A stretch of 64,000 nt of DNA from Burkholderia pyrrocinia (lineage in GTDB: Bacteria; Pseudomonadota; Gammaproteobacteria; Burkholderiales; Burkholderiaceae), in assembly GCF_001028665.1 (NCBI RefSeq), contig NZ_CP011503.1:2666001-2730000 (forward strand), read 5' to 3'. The notes beneath the pieces were generated by a model that searched no databases, was not told where the DNA came from, and saw only the letters and a program-made list of their open reading frames with translations. Numbering within the stretch: the stretch's first letter is position 1; every line of letters begins with the position of its first letter. Shown here in pieces: positions 8,806-16,819 of the stretch. The position numbers and the translations under genes were made by a program.

Positions 8806-9294
8806 ATGAATCACAAAGAGATGCAATTGCGAAATCGACGCCTCCTTCGCCTGACGTTAACAGGCATTATTGCCGGTGGCATTTCGATGCTAGCGGGGTG
8901 CGGATGCTGGCCATTTGACGAATCCACACGCTCGGAATTCAAATGGAAGTCACAAACCCTTGGCGCGATATTCAAAGATGCCGACAAGGAGAGCGATCAA
9001 TGCATCGACGCCGTATATGCAGATCACCTCAAGAAGACTGTTTTTTCCTGCCGGAACTCGGAGTATGAAAAAATTCTCAACGTCATCACTGGTGAGCCAG
9101 TAAAAATCGGTCTTGCCAAGGCGATTTGCGAAGAGGCGAAATTCGAGTTGAATAATGGTATCCCTCATGAAGCAAAAAATCGCATTTTTAATTTGCATCC
9201 GGGTGAGGATGAAATCTCCTCGTGCATGAGTCAGAAGGGATTTAAAGGCGAAGAAGTCGAGAAAAAGGAGTGTTACGTAAACTTTATGCGCTGA
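8806..9294 (+). CDS. small lipoprotein of unknown function in vgrG island 1
   Basis: A 162-residue protein with a basic N-terminus, a hydrophobic stretch and a lipobox SMLAGC (LAGC), predicting a lipid-anchored periplasmic protein. The mature part is charged, with five or more cysteines that could form disulfides. I recognise no family. It is the last full gene of the first vgrG set, 24 nt after PAAR. Its location and export make it a candidate second immunity protein or accessory protein, but no cognate toxin is visible. Base composition is low in GC compared with the backbone. Confidence 0.7.
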   Translation: MNHKEMQLRNRRLLRLTLTGIIAGGISMLAGCGCWPFDESTRSEFKWKSQTLGAIFKDADKESDQCIDAVYADHLKKTVFSCRNSEYEKILNVITGEPVKIGLAKAICEEAKFELNNGIPHEAKNRIFNLHPGEDEISSCMSQKGFKGEEVEKKECYVNFMR

Positions 9295-9414
9295 ATGGCA
9301 TTGATTGAGCAGACGCTCGTCACTGAGGAAGGCGGCCCATCGACGGCGGATCGCGGCATTCCGATCACTCGGCCCGGCACCTGGGCCGGATTGTTGAATG
9401 GGACCCGTTTGTAA
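9295..9414 (+). pseudogene. remnant of a PAAR gene (C-terminal part)
   Basis: A 39-codon frame directly after the lipoprotein stop. Its middle part, LVTEEGGPSTADRGIPITR, matches the C-terminal half of the intact PAAR protein of island 2 (LIEEGDPSMTDDGIPIAR, 31848-32099), then diverges and stops. It shows that the two vgrG islands descend from related modules and that island 1 once carried a second PAAR of the island-2 type. Confidence 0.65.
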
Positions 9415-9423
9415 GTGGCGGCG

Positions 9424-9517
9424 AATACGGTTTTTACGGTCACCGGTGATAATTGTCTCGCAAGGATTGCGCGACTACCTCGCGGCAGCAGGATTCACGC
9501 TGATGGCTCGCGAGTTG
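9424..9517 (+). repeat. copy 1 of a sequence shared downstream of PAAR in both vgrG islands
   Basis: From GTTTTTACGGTCACCGGTGA to GGCTCGCGAG this aligns with 32245-32331 beyond the intact PAAR gene of island 2, at roughly three matches in four. The underlying frame reads V-F-x-x-T-G then RDYLA-x-AGFTLMARE. This copy has one extra base (ATTGCGCGAC against ATTCGTGAC) that shifts the frame, so it is decayed. Family unknown. From 9518 to 9783 I see no supportable gene. Confidence 0.55.
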
Positions 9518-9783
9518 CGCTGCGTATTGAGTCAATATCGGTTCCGTTGCGAGAACAATCACGTTCCTGCGCATATTCATTGCTGCATCGCAGGAGTTCC
9601 CAAGACCGGATAGACGGGGCGAGTAGATCGGGGCGAGGGTGTTGGCTCTCGTCTCGCCAGTCGGCGGGGTGACGAATGAGCGGTGCTGGGCGGGGATCGG
9701 GTAGGGAGCCATCGGAACGGTCCCTTATGGAAATCGCTCCAGATGGTAGCAAAGTAGTAGCAATGGCACGACGGAACGCCAAA

Positions 9784-9817
9784 GAAAAAGGGGCTACGGT
9801 GTTTAACCGTAACCCCT
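9784..9817 (-). terminator. Rho-independent terminator of tRNA-Pro
   Basis: On the minus strand, a near-perfect stem (AGGGGTTACGGTT / CACCGTAGCCCCT, small loop) is followed by TTTTTCTTT. It starts about 10 nt after the encoded CCA of tRNA-Pro and would end that transcript. Confidence 0.8.
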
Positions 9818-9826
9818 TGATTCCTT

Positions 9827-9903
9827 TGGTCGGAGCGATAGGATTCGAACCTACGACCCTCTGATCCCAAATCAGATGCGCTACCAGGCTGCGCTACGCT
9901 CCG
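9827..9903 (-). tRNA. tRNA-Pro (anticodon TGG)
   Basis: The minus strand folds as a full 77-nt cloverleaf: acceptor CGGAGCG/CGCTCCG, D-arm TAGCGCAGCCTGGTAGCGC, anticodon arm TCTGA-TTTGGGA-TCAGA with anticodon TGG (reads CCA), variable loop GGGTC, T-arm GTAGG-TTCGAAT-CCTAT, discriminator A and an encoded CCA. Its 3' end and terminator are duplicated in decayed form at 2290-2378, marking it as the integration target for vgrG island 1. Confidence 0.97.
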
Positions 9904-10064
9904 ACGAGCCAAAGATTGTATCGTCTAACTACTGATTCGGTCAATCGCTATATGCGGGTACATGCCGCAGCGGTGAACCGGCCGCGATTTGCGACAATTC
10001 GCACCAAGATCGGCCGGCCCGGACGCACGTGCGCGCGGCCGCTTGCCGAAGCAAGGAGAACATC

Positions 10065-10526
10065 ATGATGAACCTGATCCTGTGGCGCCACGCCGAAGCC
10101 GAAGACTACGCGACGAGCGATCTCGCACGCCAATTGACCGTCCGTGGCCGCAAGGACGCGCAGGCGATGGCCAAATGGCTGCGTGGCCGGCTCGAGACGA
10201 ACGCCGTGATCCTCGCGAGCCCGGCGGCCCGCACCGTGCAGACCGCCGAGGCACTGACCGACCAGTATCGGACCGTCGACGCGCTCGCGCCGGGCGGCAG
10301 CATCGACGAGGTGCTGGCGGCGGCCGGCTGGCCGGAAGGCCTCGCGCCGACGGTCGTCATCGTCGGGCACCAGCCGACGCTCGGCAGCGTCGCCGCGCAA
10401 CTGATCGCCGGCAGCGACGACAGTTGGAGCGTCAAGAAGGGCGGAATCGTGTGGCTTGCGAGCCGCACGCGTGACGGCAGCCGGCAGGCCGTGCTGCGGG
10501 CGGTATTGACGCCGGAACTCGTGTGA
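10065..10526 (+). CDS. sixA: phosphohistidine phosphatase SixA-like
   Basis: A 153-residue member of the histidine phosphatase superfamily. The catalytic RHA signature sits at the N-terminus (LILWRHAEAED), an Arg follows in LASPAARTVQTAE, and the second histidine lies in VIVGHQPTLGS. The short single-domain form matches SixA, which removes phosphate from phosphohistidine in HPt or nitrogen-PTS proteins. The start follows an AAGGAG ribosome-binding site by 8 nt; the next codon is also ATG (10068) and could be used. It sits downstream of ppx in the backbone, separated from it by the vgrG island at tRNA-Pro. Confidence 0.88.
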   Translation: MMNLILWRHAEAEDYATSDLARQLTVRGRKDAQAMAKWLRGRLETNAVILASPAARTVQTAEALTDQYRTVDALAPGGSIDEVLAAAGWPEGLAPTVVIVGHQPTLGSVAAQLIAGSDDSWSVKKGGIVWLASRTRDGSRQAVLRAVLTPELV

Positions 10527-10696
10527 AGCAGGCCTGAAGGGGTTTGGAGGGATTGATCAGACGGTTTCGCAAGCTTTCTGCTAAAGTCAATTCGGCGACA
10601 CGTCATTGAAAGGACACGGTCGTGCCACATAACGGTCACGGCCGATTACTACATTGGCGGGCATGTCGTCCTATTCCTTACGATCAGGAAAGCCTA

Positions 10697-11503
10697 ATGC
10701 GAGAACTGCCGACGCCTACGCTCCCCTTTGCCTCGCTGCCCCTCGACACGTCGCGGCGCCACCTGCCGCGCGCTGCTGAAACCGTCACATCCGAGTATCG
10801 CCTGCGCGCTGCGTGGGCCCGTACGGAAGACGAATTGCGTGAAGCCCAGCGCCTGCGTTACAGCGTGTTCGCCGAAGAGATGGGCGCGCAGGTCAGCGGC
10901 CCCTCCGGTCTCGATGTCGATCCGTTCGATGCGTACTGCGACCACCTGCTGGTTCGCGATCTCGATACGCTGAAGGTCGTCGGCACGTATCGCGTGCTGC
11001 CGCCGCACCAGGCGGCGCGTGTCGGCCGCCTGTACGCCGAAGGCGAATTCGACCTGTCGCGCCTCACGCACCTGCGCGGCAAGATGGTCGAGGTCGGCCG
11101 CTCGTGCGTGCACAGCGACTACCGCAGCGGCGCCGTCATCATGGCGCTGTGGGGTGGCCTCGGCGCGTACATGATGCAGAACGGCTACGAGACGATGCTC
11201 GGCTGCGCGAGCGTGTCGATGGCCGACGGCGGCCACTATGCGGCGAACCTGTACCAGTCGCTGGCGGCGAGCTCGCTGACGGCGCCCGAGTACCGCGCAT
11301 TCCCGCACACGGCACTGCCGGTCGACGAACTGCAGACGGGCGTCGCCGTGGCGCCGCCGCCGCTGATCAAGGGTTACCTGCGTCTCGGCGCGAAGATCTG
11401 CGGCGCACCGGCCTGGGATCCCGACTTCAACTGCGCGGATTTCCTGACGCTGTTCCGCCTGTCGGACATCAACGCGCGCTACGCCCGCCACTTCCTGGGC
11501 TGA
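10697..11503 (+). CDS. olsB: L-ornithine N(alpha)-acyltransferase OlsB-like
   Basis: A 268-residue GNAT-fold N-acyltransferase. OlsB moves a 3-hydroxyacyl group from acyl carrier protein onto the alpha-amino group of ornithine, the first step of ornithine lipid synthesis. Family features visible are RLRYSVFAEEMGAQ (about residue 55), the acetyl-carrier loop VEVGRSCVHSDYRSG (about residue 135), and the conserved tail PPLIKGYLRLGAKICG followed by DPDFNCADF and RYARHFLG. I chose the ATG at 10697; an in-frame GTG upstream at 10622 adds residues without coding character. The acyl-ornithine O-acyltransferase OlsA is not in the window. A strong hairpin follows at 11547. Confidence 0.87.
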   Translation: MRELPTPTLPFASLPLDTSRRHLPRAAETVTSEYRLRAAWARTEDELREAQRLRYSVFAEEMGAQVSGPSGLDVDPFDAYCDHLLVRDLDTLKVVGTYRVLPPHQAARVGRLYAEGEFDLSRLTHLRGKMVEVGRSCVHSDYRSGAVIMALWGGLGAYMMQNGYETMLGCASVSMADGGHYAANLYQSLAASSLTAPEYRAFPHTALPVDELQTGVAVAPPPLIKGYLRLGAKICGAPAWDPDFNCADFLTLFRLSDINARYARHFLG

Positions 11504-11546
11504 GCCTTCTGAATCGCGTCGCGCCCGTTCCGGGCGCGCGCAAGCA

Positions 11547-11583
11547 AACGCCGTCGCGCGGCAGCCTGCCGCGCGACGGCGTT
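11547..11583 (+). terminator. strong perfect hairpin after olsB
   Basis: AACGCCGTCGCGCGGCAG is followed after a single base by its exact reverse complement (18-bp arms). There is no T-tract, so it may work in either direction or as a processing or repeat element, but its place 44 nt after olsB fits a terminator. Confidence 0.65.
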
Positions 11584-11713
11584 CGTGCATTCAGTCAACG
11601 TGAGTGTATCCGGCCCTGTTAATTTCGACGAAACGCGGTTCCTGCCGTGCCACGGGATGGCACGTTGGCGAACGGCCCGGGTTCGACACTGGCCGGACGG
11701 CGGGGCGGCTTGC

Positions 11714-11884
11714 TCAGTGCTTGCGCCGCCAGTCGAGCAGGTGGTGTTCCGCCATCCAGTGGTGGATCATCCCTTCACCGTCGTGGCTCCGCTTGTATTC
11801 GCGGGCCTCGAAGTACGACAGCGCGACCAGCACCATCAGACCGATGAACAGACCGATCAGGCCCGCAATTTCCTCAGACGACAT
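11714..11884 (-). CDS. small single-span membrane protein
   Basis: A 56-residue protein with one hydrophobic span (GLIGLFIGLMVLVALSYF) and a charged, histidine-rich tail (EYKRSHDGEGMIHHWMAEHH). The ATG at 11884 is preceded by a perfect GGAAAGGAGG Shine-Dalgarno, which decides this start over an ATG 48 nt further upstream. I do not recognise a family. It is convergent with olsB. Confidence 0.72.
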   Translation of the reverse strand: MSSEEIAGLIGLFIGLMVLVALSYFEAREYKRSHDGEGMIHHWMAEHHLLDWRRKH

Positions 11885-12018
11885 GGCAGCCTCCTTTCCT
11901 CGGCACAGCGCCATGCGTACATAGTAGGACATGCGCAGCGCGACCCCGAAACCGGATTTCCGCTAGACTCGGCGCGGTCCTGGCGCGATGGGCGCGCCGA
12001 TTTCCGGAGCCATACCCG

Positions 12019-12195
12019 ATGACCCGTTTCATGCTGGCCGTGCTGGCCGCAACGCTTCTTGCCGGCTGCACCAGCGATCCTCGTCAGGCCCGCAGCGGCC
12101 ACCCGCCGGAAGATCCGGCCGACTATCACGGCGTGCCGACCGACATGACGCCGCCGTCGATGCTCGACGCGCCGCCGCCGAAGCCCGTGCAGTAA
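12019..12195 (+). CDS. very small lipoprotein
   Basis: A 58-residue protein: MTRFMLAVLAATLLAGC gives a textbook lipobox (LAGC, Cys17), followed by a proline-rich mature part (DPADYHGVPTDMTPPS, APPPKP). The start follows a GGAGCC stretch. It is divergent from the small membrane protein at 11714-11884, with about 134 nt between the starts, and convergent with the MATE pump. Probably outer-membrane anchored; function unknown. Confidence 0.7.
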   Translation: MTRFMLAVLAATLLAGCTSDPRQARSGHPPEDPADYHGVPTDMTPPSMLDAPPPKPVQ

Positions 12196-12214
12196 CGATC
12201 GGCCTGGCCGGCCG

Positions 12215-13591
12215 TCAGGCGCGTGCCGCGGGTGCGGCGTGCGCGTCGGCGCCAATGCGCCGCAGCAGCCCCGGCAGGTAGCGCGCGAGCGTCGCGCCGC
12301 GCGCAGCCATGAACAGCAGCAGCGCGAACCAGAGGCCGTGATTGCCGAATGTGCCGACGGCGAGCGTGGCCGCGATGAAGATCGAGAACGACACGACCAT
12401 CGCGCGCATCAGCGATTGCGTCTGCGTGGCGCCGATGAACACGCCGTCGAGCAGGAAGCCCCAGACGGACACGATCGGCGAGATCGCGGCCCACGGCAGG
12501 TAGCGCAGCGCGACCGCGCGGATCTCGGCCTGATCGGTCAGGCGCGCGACGATCCAGCCGCCGGCAGCCCAGTAAACCAGCGCGAACAGCAGCGCGCCGA
12601 GCGCCGACCAGAACAACGTGACGCGTACGGCCTGCCGGAATGCGTTCCGGTCGCGAGCACCGGCCGCCGCGCCGACGAGCGCCTCGGCCGCATGCGCGAA
12701 ACCGTCGAGGCCGTACGCCATGAAGGTCTGGAAATTCAGCAGCAGCGCGTTCGCCGCGAGTGTCGCATCGCCCTGTTTCGCGCCGAGGTGCGCGAACCAG
12801 CCGAATGCACCGAGCAGGCACAGCGTGCGCAGGAAGATGTCGCGATTGAGTACGATCAGCCGCTTGAGCGCCACGCGGTCGGCGAGCGCACGGGCGGCAA
12901 TCGGCCCGAGGCCGCGCGGGCGCAACCGCCACAGCATCCACGCGCCGAGCGCGAAGCCGCATGCGTCCGCGGTGGCGGTCGCGGCGCCGATGCCGGCGAT
13001 GCCCCAGCCGAAGCCATACACGTAGAGCAGCACGGCGCCGATGTTCACCGCGTTGATGAACACCTGCGCGACGAGCGCAAGCCGGACCCGTTGCACGCCG
13101 AGCAGGTAGCCGAGCACGACGTAGTTCGCGAGCGCGAACGGTGCGCTCCAGATCCGCGCGTGGCTGTACGCGAGCGCCGTCGCGCGGACGGCATCGCTGC
13201 CGCCGAGCGCGGTCAGCGCGAACGACAGCAGCGGTACCTGCAGCGCGAGCACCGCGGCGCCGAGCGCGAATGCGACGATCAACGCGCGCAGCAGGTTCAG
13301 GCGGATGCCGGCATCATCACCGGCGCCGTGCGCCTGCGCGACGAGGCCGGTCGTTCCCATCCGCAGGAAGCCGAAGCCCCAGAACACGAAATTGAAGAAC
13401 AGCCCGCCGAGCGCGACGCCGCCGAGATACTGCGCGCCGTCGAGGTGGCCGGCGACGGCCGTGTCGACGGCACCGAGGATCGGCTGGGTCAGGTTCGCAA
13501 GGACGATCGGGAAGGCGAGCGCGAGGACGCGCCGGTGCGTGACGGTGGCCGAGCCAGTGCCGGCCCCGTGCGGTAACGCGGATTCGGACAT
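12215..13591 (-). CDS. MATE-family multidrug efflux transporter (DinF-like)
   Basis: A 458-residue, 12-span membrane protein. It begins with the conserved first helix of the MATE fold (VLALAFPIVLANLTQPILGAV) with the pattern PIxxxNLTQPxLGxVDTAVAGH. The repeat of the fold is seen in the second half (AANALLLNFQTFMAYGLDGF). MATE proteins export cationic compounds using a Na+ or H+ gradient. The length fits the DinF/NorM group. It lies 10 nt downstream of the stop-start gap from the DUF2288 gene on the same strand, so the two may be co-transcribed. The substrate cannot be told from sequence. Confidence 0.88.
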   Translation of the reverse strand: MSESALPHGAGTGSATVTHRRVLALAFPIVLANLTQPILGAVDTAVAGHLDGAQYLGGVALGGLFFNFVFWGFGFLRMGTTGLVAQAHGAGDDAGIRLNLLRALIVAFALGAAVLALQVPLLSFALTALGGSDAVRATALAYSHARIWSAPFALANYVVLGYLLGVQRVRLALVAQVFINAVNIGAVLLYVYGFGWGIAGIGAATATADACGFALGAWMLWRLRPRGLGPIAARALADRVALKRLIVLNRDIFLRTLCLLGAFGWFAHLGAKQGDATLAANALLLNFQTFMAYGLDGFAHAAEALVGAAAGARDRNAFRQAVRVTLFWSALGALLFALVYWAAGGWIVARLTDQAEIRAVALRYLPWAAISPIVSVWGFLLDGVFIGATQTQSLMRAMVVSFSIFIAATLAVGTFGNHGLWFALLLFMAARGATLARYLPGLLRRIGADAHAAPAARA

Positions 13592-13601
13592 GGCGGACGC
13601 G

Positions 13602-13925
13602 TCAGGCGCGTTCCTGCACGCAAACCCACGGCGATACGACGACCGCCCACAGCTCCGGGTTGCGCGCCGCGTAGTCGGCGGCGGTCTCGGCCGGCATGCG
13701 CGCGACGAGGCCGGCCGACAGCCAGCGCGTGACCTGTTCGGCTTCGTCGCCGGCGATCGCTTCCGCGACGCTGACGAGATCGAGGTCGCGCGCGACGGAC
13801 AGCAGCTTGCCCTGCGCGAAGAAGCGCTCGAGATCGCACCAGTCGATCTTGGCGGTCTCGCCGAGGAGTTTGGCGTAGAGCGGGCTGTGCGACGCGCCCG
13901 TGGCGGATTGGTGTTCGGAGGACAT
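13602..13925 (-). CDS. DUF2288 family protein
   Basis: A 107-residue protein: SPLYAKLLGETAKIDWCDLERFFAQG, then LLSVARDLDLVSVAEAIAGD and ELWAVVVSPWVCVQER. This is the compact helical DUF2288 pattern (acid-tryptophan-LE-RFFA). I chose the ATG at 13925 (MSSEHQ); an upstream ATG adds only ten basic residues. No enzymatic role is known to me. Upstream of the MATE gene on the same strand. Confidence 0.75.
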   Translation of the reverse strand: MSSEHQSATGASHSPLYAKLLGETAKIDWCDLERFFAQGKLLSVARDLDLVSVAEAIAGDEAEQVTRWLSAGLVARMPAETAADYAARNPELWAVVVSPWVCVQERA

Positions 13926-13998
13926 CGGTTTCTTGGAAAGACTGCGTGGCGCCACTATAAACCATCCGGCCGGGCGGGCCGAGCGGGCGGTGGGCGGC

Positions 13999-15618
13999 TC
14001 ACGCGTCGCGCAGCGCGCGGCGCACGATCTTGCCGGTGGCGGTCATCGGCAGGCTGTCGACGAACGCGATCGCGCGCGGATACTCGTGCGCGGCGAGCCG
14101 CGTGCGCACGTGCGCCTGCAGCGCGCTGACGAGCGCGTCGTCGCCGACATGGCCGGGGTTCAGCACGACGAACGCCTTGACGATCTCGGTGCGCGTCGCG
14201 TCGGGGACGCCGACGACCGCCGCCATCCGCACCGCCGGATGCGTGAGCAGGCAGTCCTCGATCGGGCCCGGGCCGATCCGGTAGCCGGCGCTCGTGATCA
14301 CGTCGTCGTCGCGGCCGACGAAGCGCACGAAGCCGTCGGCGTCGATCGTGCCCGTATCGCCGGTGAGCAGGTAGTCGCCCGCGAACTTGTCGCGTGTCGC
14401 GCCGGGATTGCGCCAGTATTCGAGGAACATCACCGGGTCGGGGCGGCGCACCGCGATGCGTCCTTCGACGCCGGGCGGCAGCGGCGTGCCGTCCGCGTCG
14501 ACGATCGCGACCGCATGACCGGGCACGGCCTTGCCGATCGCGCCCGGCTGCGCATCGAACAGCGCCGCACACGACGACAGCACCATGTTGCACTCGGTTT
14601 GCCCGTAGAACTCGTTGATCGTCACGCCGAGCGCGTCGCGTCCCCACGCCGTCAGCTCGGTGCCGAGCGATTCCCCGCCGCTCGCGACCGATTTCAGCGA
14701 CAGCGCGTAGCGTTCGCGCGGCCGCTCCACGACGCGCATCAGCTTCAGCGCGGTGGGCGGCAGGAACGCGTGTGTGACGCCGTGCCGTGCCATCAGCGCG
14801 AACGCCGCGTCGCCGTCGAATTTCTCGAAACGGCGGGCGAGCACGGGCACGCCGTGATGCCAGGACGGCAGCAGCACGTCGAGCAGGCCGCCGATCCACG
14901 CCCAGTCGGCCGGCGTCCAGAACAGGCGCGCGTCGCGCGGGAAGCATTGCTGCGACATCTCGACGCCCGGCAGGTGGCCCAGCAGCACGCGATGCGCGTG
15001 CAGCGCGCCTTTCGGTTTGCCGGTCGTGCCGGACGTGTAGATGATCACCGCCGGATCGTCGGCGGCCGTATCGACCGGCACGAACTCGGGCGTTTCGGCG
15101 GCGAGCGCCGCGTCGTAGCGCAGCACGCCCGGCGCGTCGGGTGCATCGTCGCCGATACAGTAGACGGTGTGCAGTGCCGGCAGTTGCGCGCGCAGCGGCG
15201 CGATTTTCGCGTAGCCGGCCGCGTCGGTGACGAGCGCGGATGCTTCGCTGTTCGCGAGCCGGTATTCCAGCGCATCGACGCCGAACAGCGTGAAGAGCGG
15301 CACCGCGATCGCGCCGAGCTTGTACGCGGCGAGATGCGCAATGGCTGTTTCGGGGCCCTGCGCGAGAAAGATGGCGATCCGGTCGCCGCGTCGCAGGCCG
15401 GCGCGCGCAAAGCTGTTCGCGAGCCGGTTAGAGGCATTCCTCAGGTCGTCGAACGTGATGCGGAAAACGTCGCCTTGCGCCGTTTCGTGGATCAGCGCGA
15501 GGCGCCCGCTGCCGTCGGCCCATTTGTCGCAGACGTCCACGCCGATGTTGTAGCGGGCCGGAACGGCCCACCGGAAGCGGGAGAGCAGGTCGTCGTAGCG
15601 GTCGGCGGCGGGCAGCAT
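13999..15618 (-). CDS. AMP-forming acyl-CoA synthetase (medium-chain/acetate type)
   Basis: A 539-residue ANL-superfamily ligase that would activate a carboxylic acid as acyl-AMP and load it on CoA. It shows the P-loop YTSGTTGKPKGALHAH (about residue 155), the A5-type motif INEFYGQTECN (about residue 305), the hinge LTGDTGTIDADGFVRFVGRDDD (split here as LTGDTG and GRDDDVI) and the C-terminal catalytic lysine in PMTATGKIVRR. The pattern YRIGPGPIEDCLLTHPAV is typical of medium-chain acyl-CoA or benzoate/acetate ligases of the AcsM type. The natural substrate is not readable from the sequence. It stands alone on this strand. Confidence 0.87.
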   Translation of the reverse strand: MLPAADRYDDLLSRFRWAVPARYNIGVDVCDKWADGSGRLALIHETAQGDVFRITFDDLRNASNRLANSFARAGLRRGDRIAIFLAQGPETAIAHLAAYKLGAIAVPLFTLFGVDALEYRLANSEASALVTDAAGYAKIAPLRAQLPALHTVYCIGDDAPDAPGVLRYDAALAAETPEFVPVDTAADDPAVIIYTSGTTGKPKGALHAHRVLLGHLPGVEMSQQCFPRDARLFWTPADWAWIGGLLDVLLPSWHHGVPVLARRFEKFDGDAAFALMARHGVTHAFLPPTALKLMRVVERPRERYALSLKSVASGGESLGTELTAWGRDALGVTINEFYGQTECNMVLSSCAALFDAQPGAIGKAVPGHAVAIVDADGTPLPPGVEGRIAVRRPDPVMFLEYWRNPGATRDKFAGDYLLTGDTGTIDADGFVRFVGRDDDVITSAGYRIGPGPIEDCLLTHPAVRMAAVVGVPDATRTEIVKAFVVLNPGHVGDDALVSALQAHVRTRLAAHEYPRAIAFVDSLPMTATGKIVRRALRDA

Positions 15619-15794
15619 CGCGGTCTCCTGGGTGTCGAACGTGGCGTCGGGCGAACGGCTTACATCAGGGTTTCACGCAGACGAATCCACAATGGTGTCT
15701 GCGGATAGGGAATGTTCGGGCTCGTCCAATAGCGGCGGCTCAGTGCACGATTTCACAATGACGCATAAGATCACGACACAACAGTGATAGGACC

Positions 15795-15914
15795 ATGGAT
15801 TTGCTTCTGATTGCTGCGGGGTTCAGCCTGATCGGAATCGGCGTGCTGGTGGCGTTTGCCCGCCACGTCGATCCGCTGTCCGGCCGGTTTACCGGCCGTC
15901 TGCGCAAGCGCTGA
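15795..15914 (+). CDS. 39-residue membrane peptide
   Basis: MDLLLIAAGFSLIGIGVLVA forms a single N-terminal transmembrane helix followed by a short basic tail (RFTGRLRKR). A weak AGTGATAGGA site precedes the ATG. Too short for family assignment. Coding is supported by the amphipathic design and the start context only. Confidence 0.5.
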   Translation: MDLLLIAAGFSLIGIGVLVAFARHVDPLSGRFTGRLRKR

Positions 15915-15984
15915 TTCAACCTTCCCGATTTTGCCCGAGACGGCACGCGATGCGCACCCGCATCGCGCGCCGGCTGTCGCGCGC

Positions 15985-16686
15985 TCAGCGCGCCGGCAGG
16001 TAGCGTGACGGATCGATCGAGCGGCCGCCGTAGCGCAATTCGAAATGCAGCGCGACGCGATCGCTGTCGCTGTTGCCCATTTCCGCGATCGATTGCCCCT
16101 GCGTGACCGACTGGCCTTCCTTCACCAGCAGCGCGCGATTGTGCGCGTACGCGGTCAGGTAGTCGGCGTTGTGCTTCAGGATGATCAGGTTGCCGTAGCC
16201 GCGCAGCCCGTTACCCGCGTAGACCACGACGCCCGGCGCGGCCGCGATCACCGCCGTGCCCGGCGAGTTCGCGATGTCGATCCCCTTGGATTTCGAGCCG
16301 TCGAACGTGCGGACCACATTGCCGGCCGCCGGCCAGACCAGCGAAATGCTCGTGGCCGGCTTGACGGCCGATTCGGCCGGTGCGGAAGGCGCGGGGCGGG
16401 CGCGGCCCGCACTGCCGGTGCCGGTGGTCGACGGCGTCGATGCGGTGGTCGTGCCGGGCGGCGGCGCGACGCGCAGCACCTGGTCGACTTCGATCGCATC
16501 GGGGTTCGTCATCTGGTTCCAGCGCACGATGTTCTGTACCGACGTGCGGTTGTCGCGCGCGATCTTGTAGAGCGTGTCGCCACGCTCGACGCGGTAGAAC
16601 CCGGGGCCGACAGGCGCGGAGCCGCACGCCACGAGCAGGGCGGCGCAGGCGGCTGCGAAGAGTCGCTTCGTTGTTGTTCCGAACAT
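15985..16686 (-). CDS. LysM/M23 peptidoglycan-binding lipoprotein (NlpD-like)
   Basis: A 233-residue lipoprotein: signal MFGTTTKRLFAAACAALLVAC with the lipobox Cys near residue 21, a LysM domain (YRVERGDTLYKIARDN, residues about 33-75), a Pro/Ala/Ser linker, then a C-terminal M23-like domain (GIDIANSPGTAVIAAAPGVV ... YGNLIILKHNADYLTAYAHN). The M23 metal ligands are incomplete: HxxxD and HxH are replaced (NADYLTAYAHN, and LHFELRYGG retains one His). It is therefore probably a degenerate, amidase-activating protein of the NlpD/EnvC type rather than an active peptidase. Start chosen at the signal peptide with GCGAGG upstream. It is not in the usual rpoS context, so this is probably a paralogue. 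Confidence 0.83.
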   Translation of the reverse strand: MFGTTTKRLFAAACAALLVACGSAPVGPGFYRVERGDTLYKIARDNRTSVQNIVRWNQMTNPDAIEVDQVLRVAPPPGTTTASTPSTTGTGSAGRARPAPSAPAESAVKPATSISLVWPAAGNVVRTFDGSKSKGIDIANSPGTAVIAAAPGVVVYAGNGLRGYGNLIILKHNADYLTAYAHNRALLVKEGQSVTQGQSIAEMGNSDSDRVALHFELRYGGRSIDPSRYLPAR

Positions 16687-16696
16687 TGAACCTCGC

Positions 16697-16724
16697 AAAA
16701 CCCTGCCGCGCACGACGCGGCAGG
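16697..16724 (-). terminator. Rho-independent terminator after the aldose epimerase gene
   Basis: On the minus strand, CCTGCCGCG-TCGTG-CGCGGCAGG (9-bp perfect stem) runs into GTTTT. It lies between the epimerase gene (ending 16820) and the M23 lipoprotein gene on the same strand, so the two genes are probably separate transcription units. Confidence 0.75.
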
Positions 16725-16819
16725 CAACACAAAACGTCCGATTTTAACGGGTTCGACCCGCGCACCGCAGTTTGGGGCCTTGGTCGAGGCTATCGCGCGC
16801 CTTGTTGGCGCGCTCGTTG

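Noticed and set aside
12239..13576. 445-codon open frame on the plus strand opposite the MATE gene
   Set aside because: Product is extremely Arg/Glu/Ala-rich with no motif. It is the usual antisense frame produced by GC-rich third positions in the real gene.
13900..15708. 602-codon open frame on the plus strand
   Set aside because: Antisense to the acyl-CoA synthetase, which has all family motifs. The opposite product is Arg/Ala/His-rich without domains.
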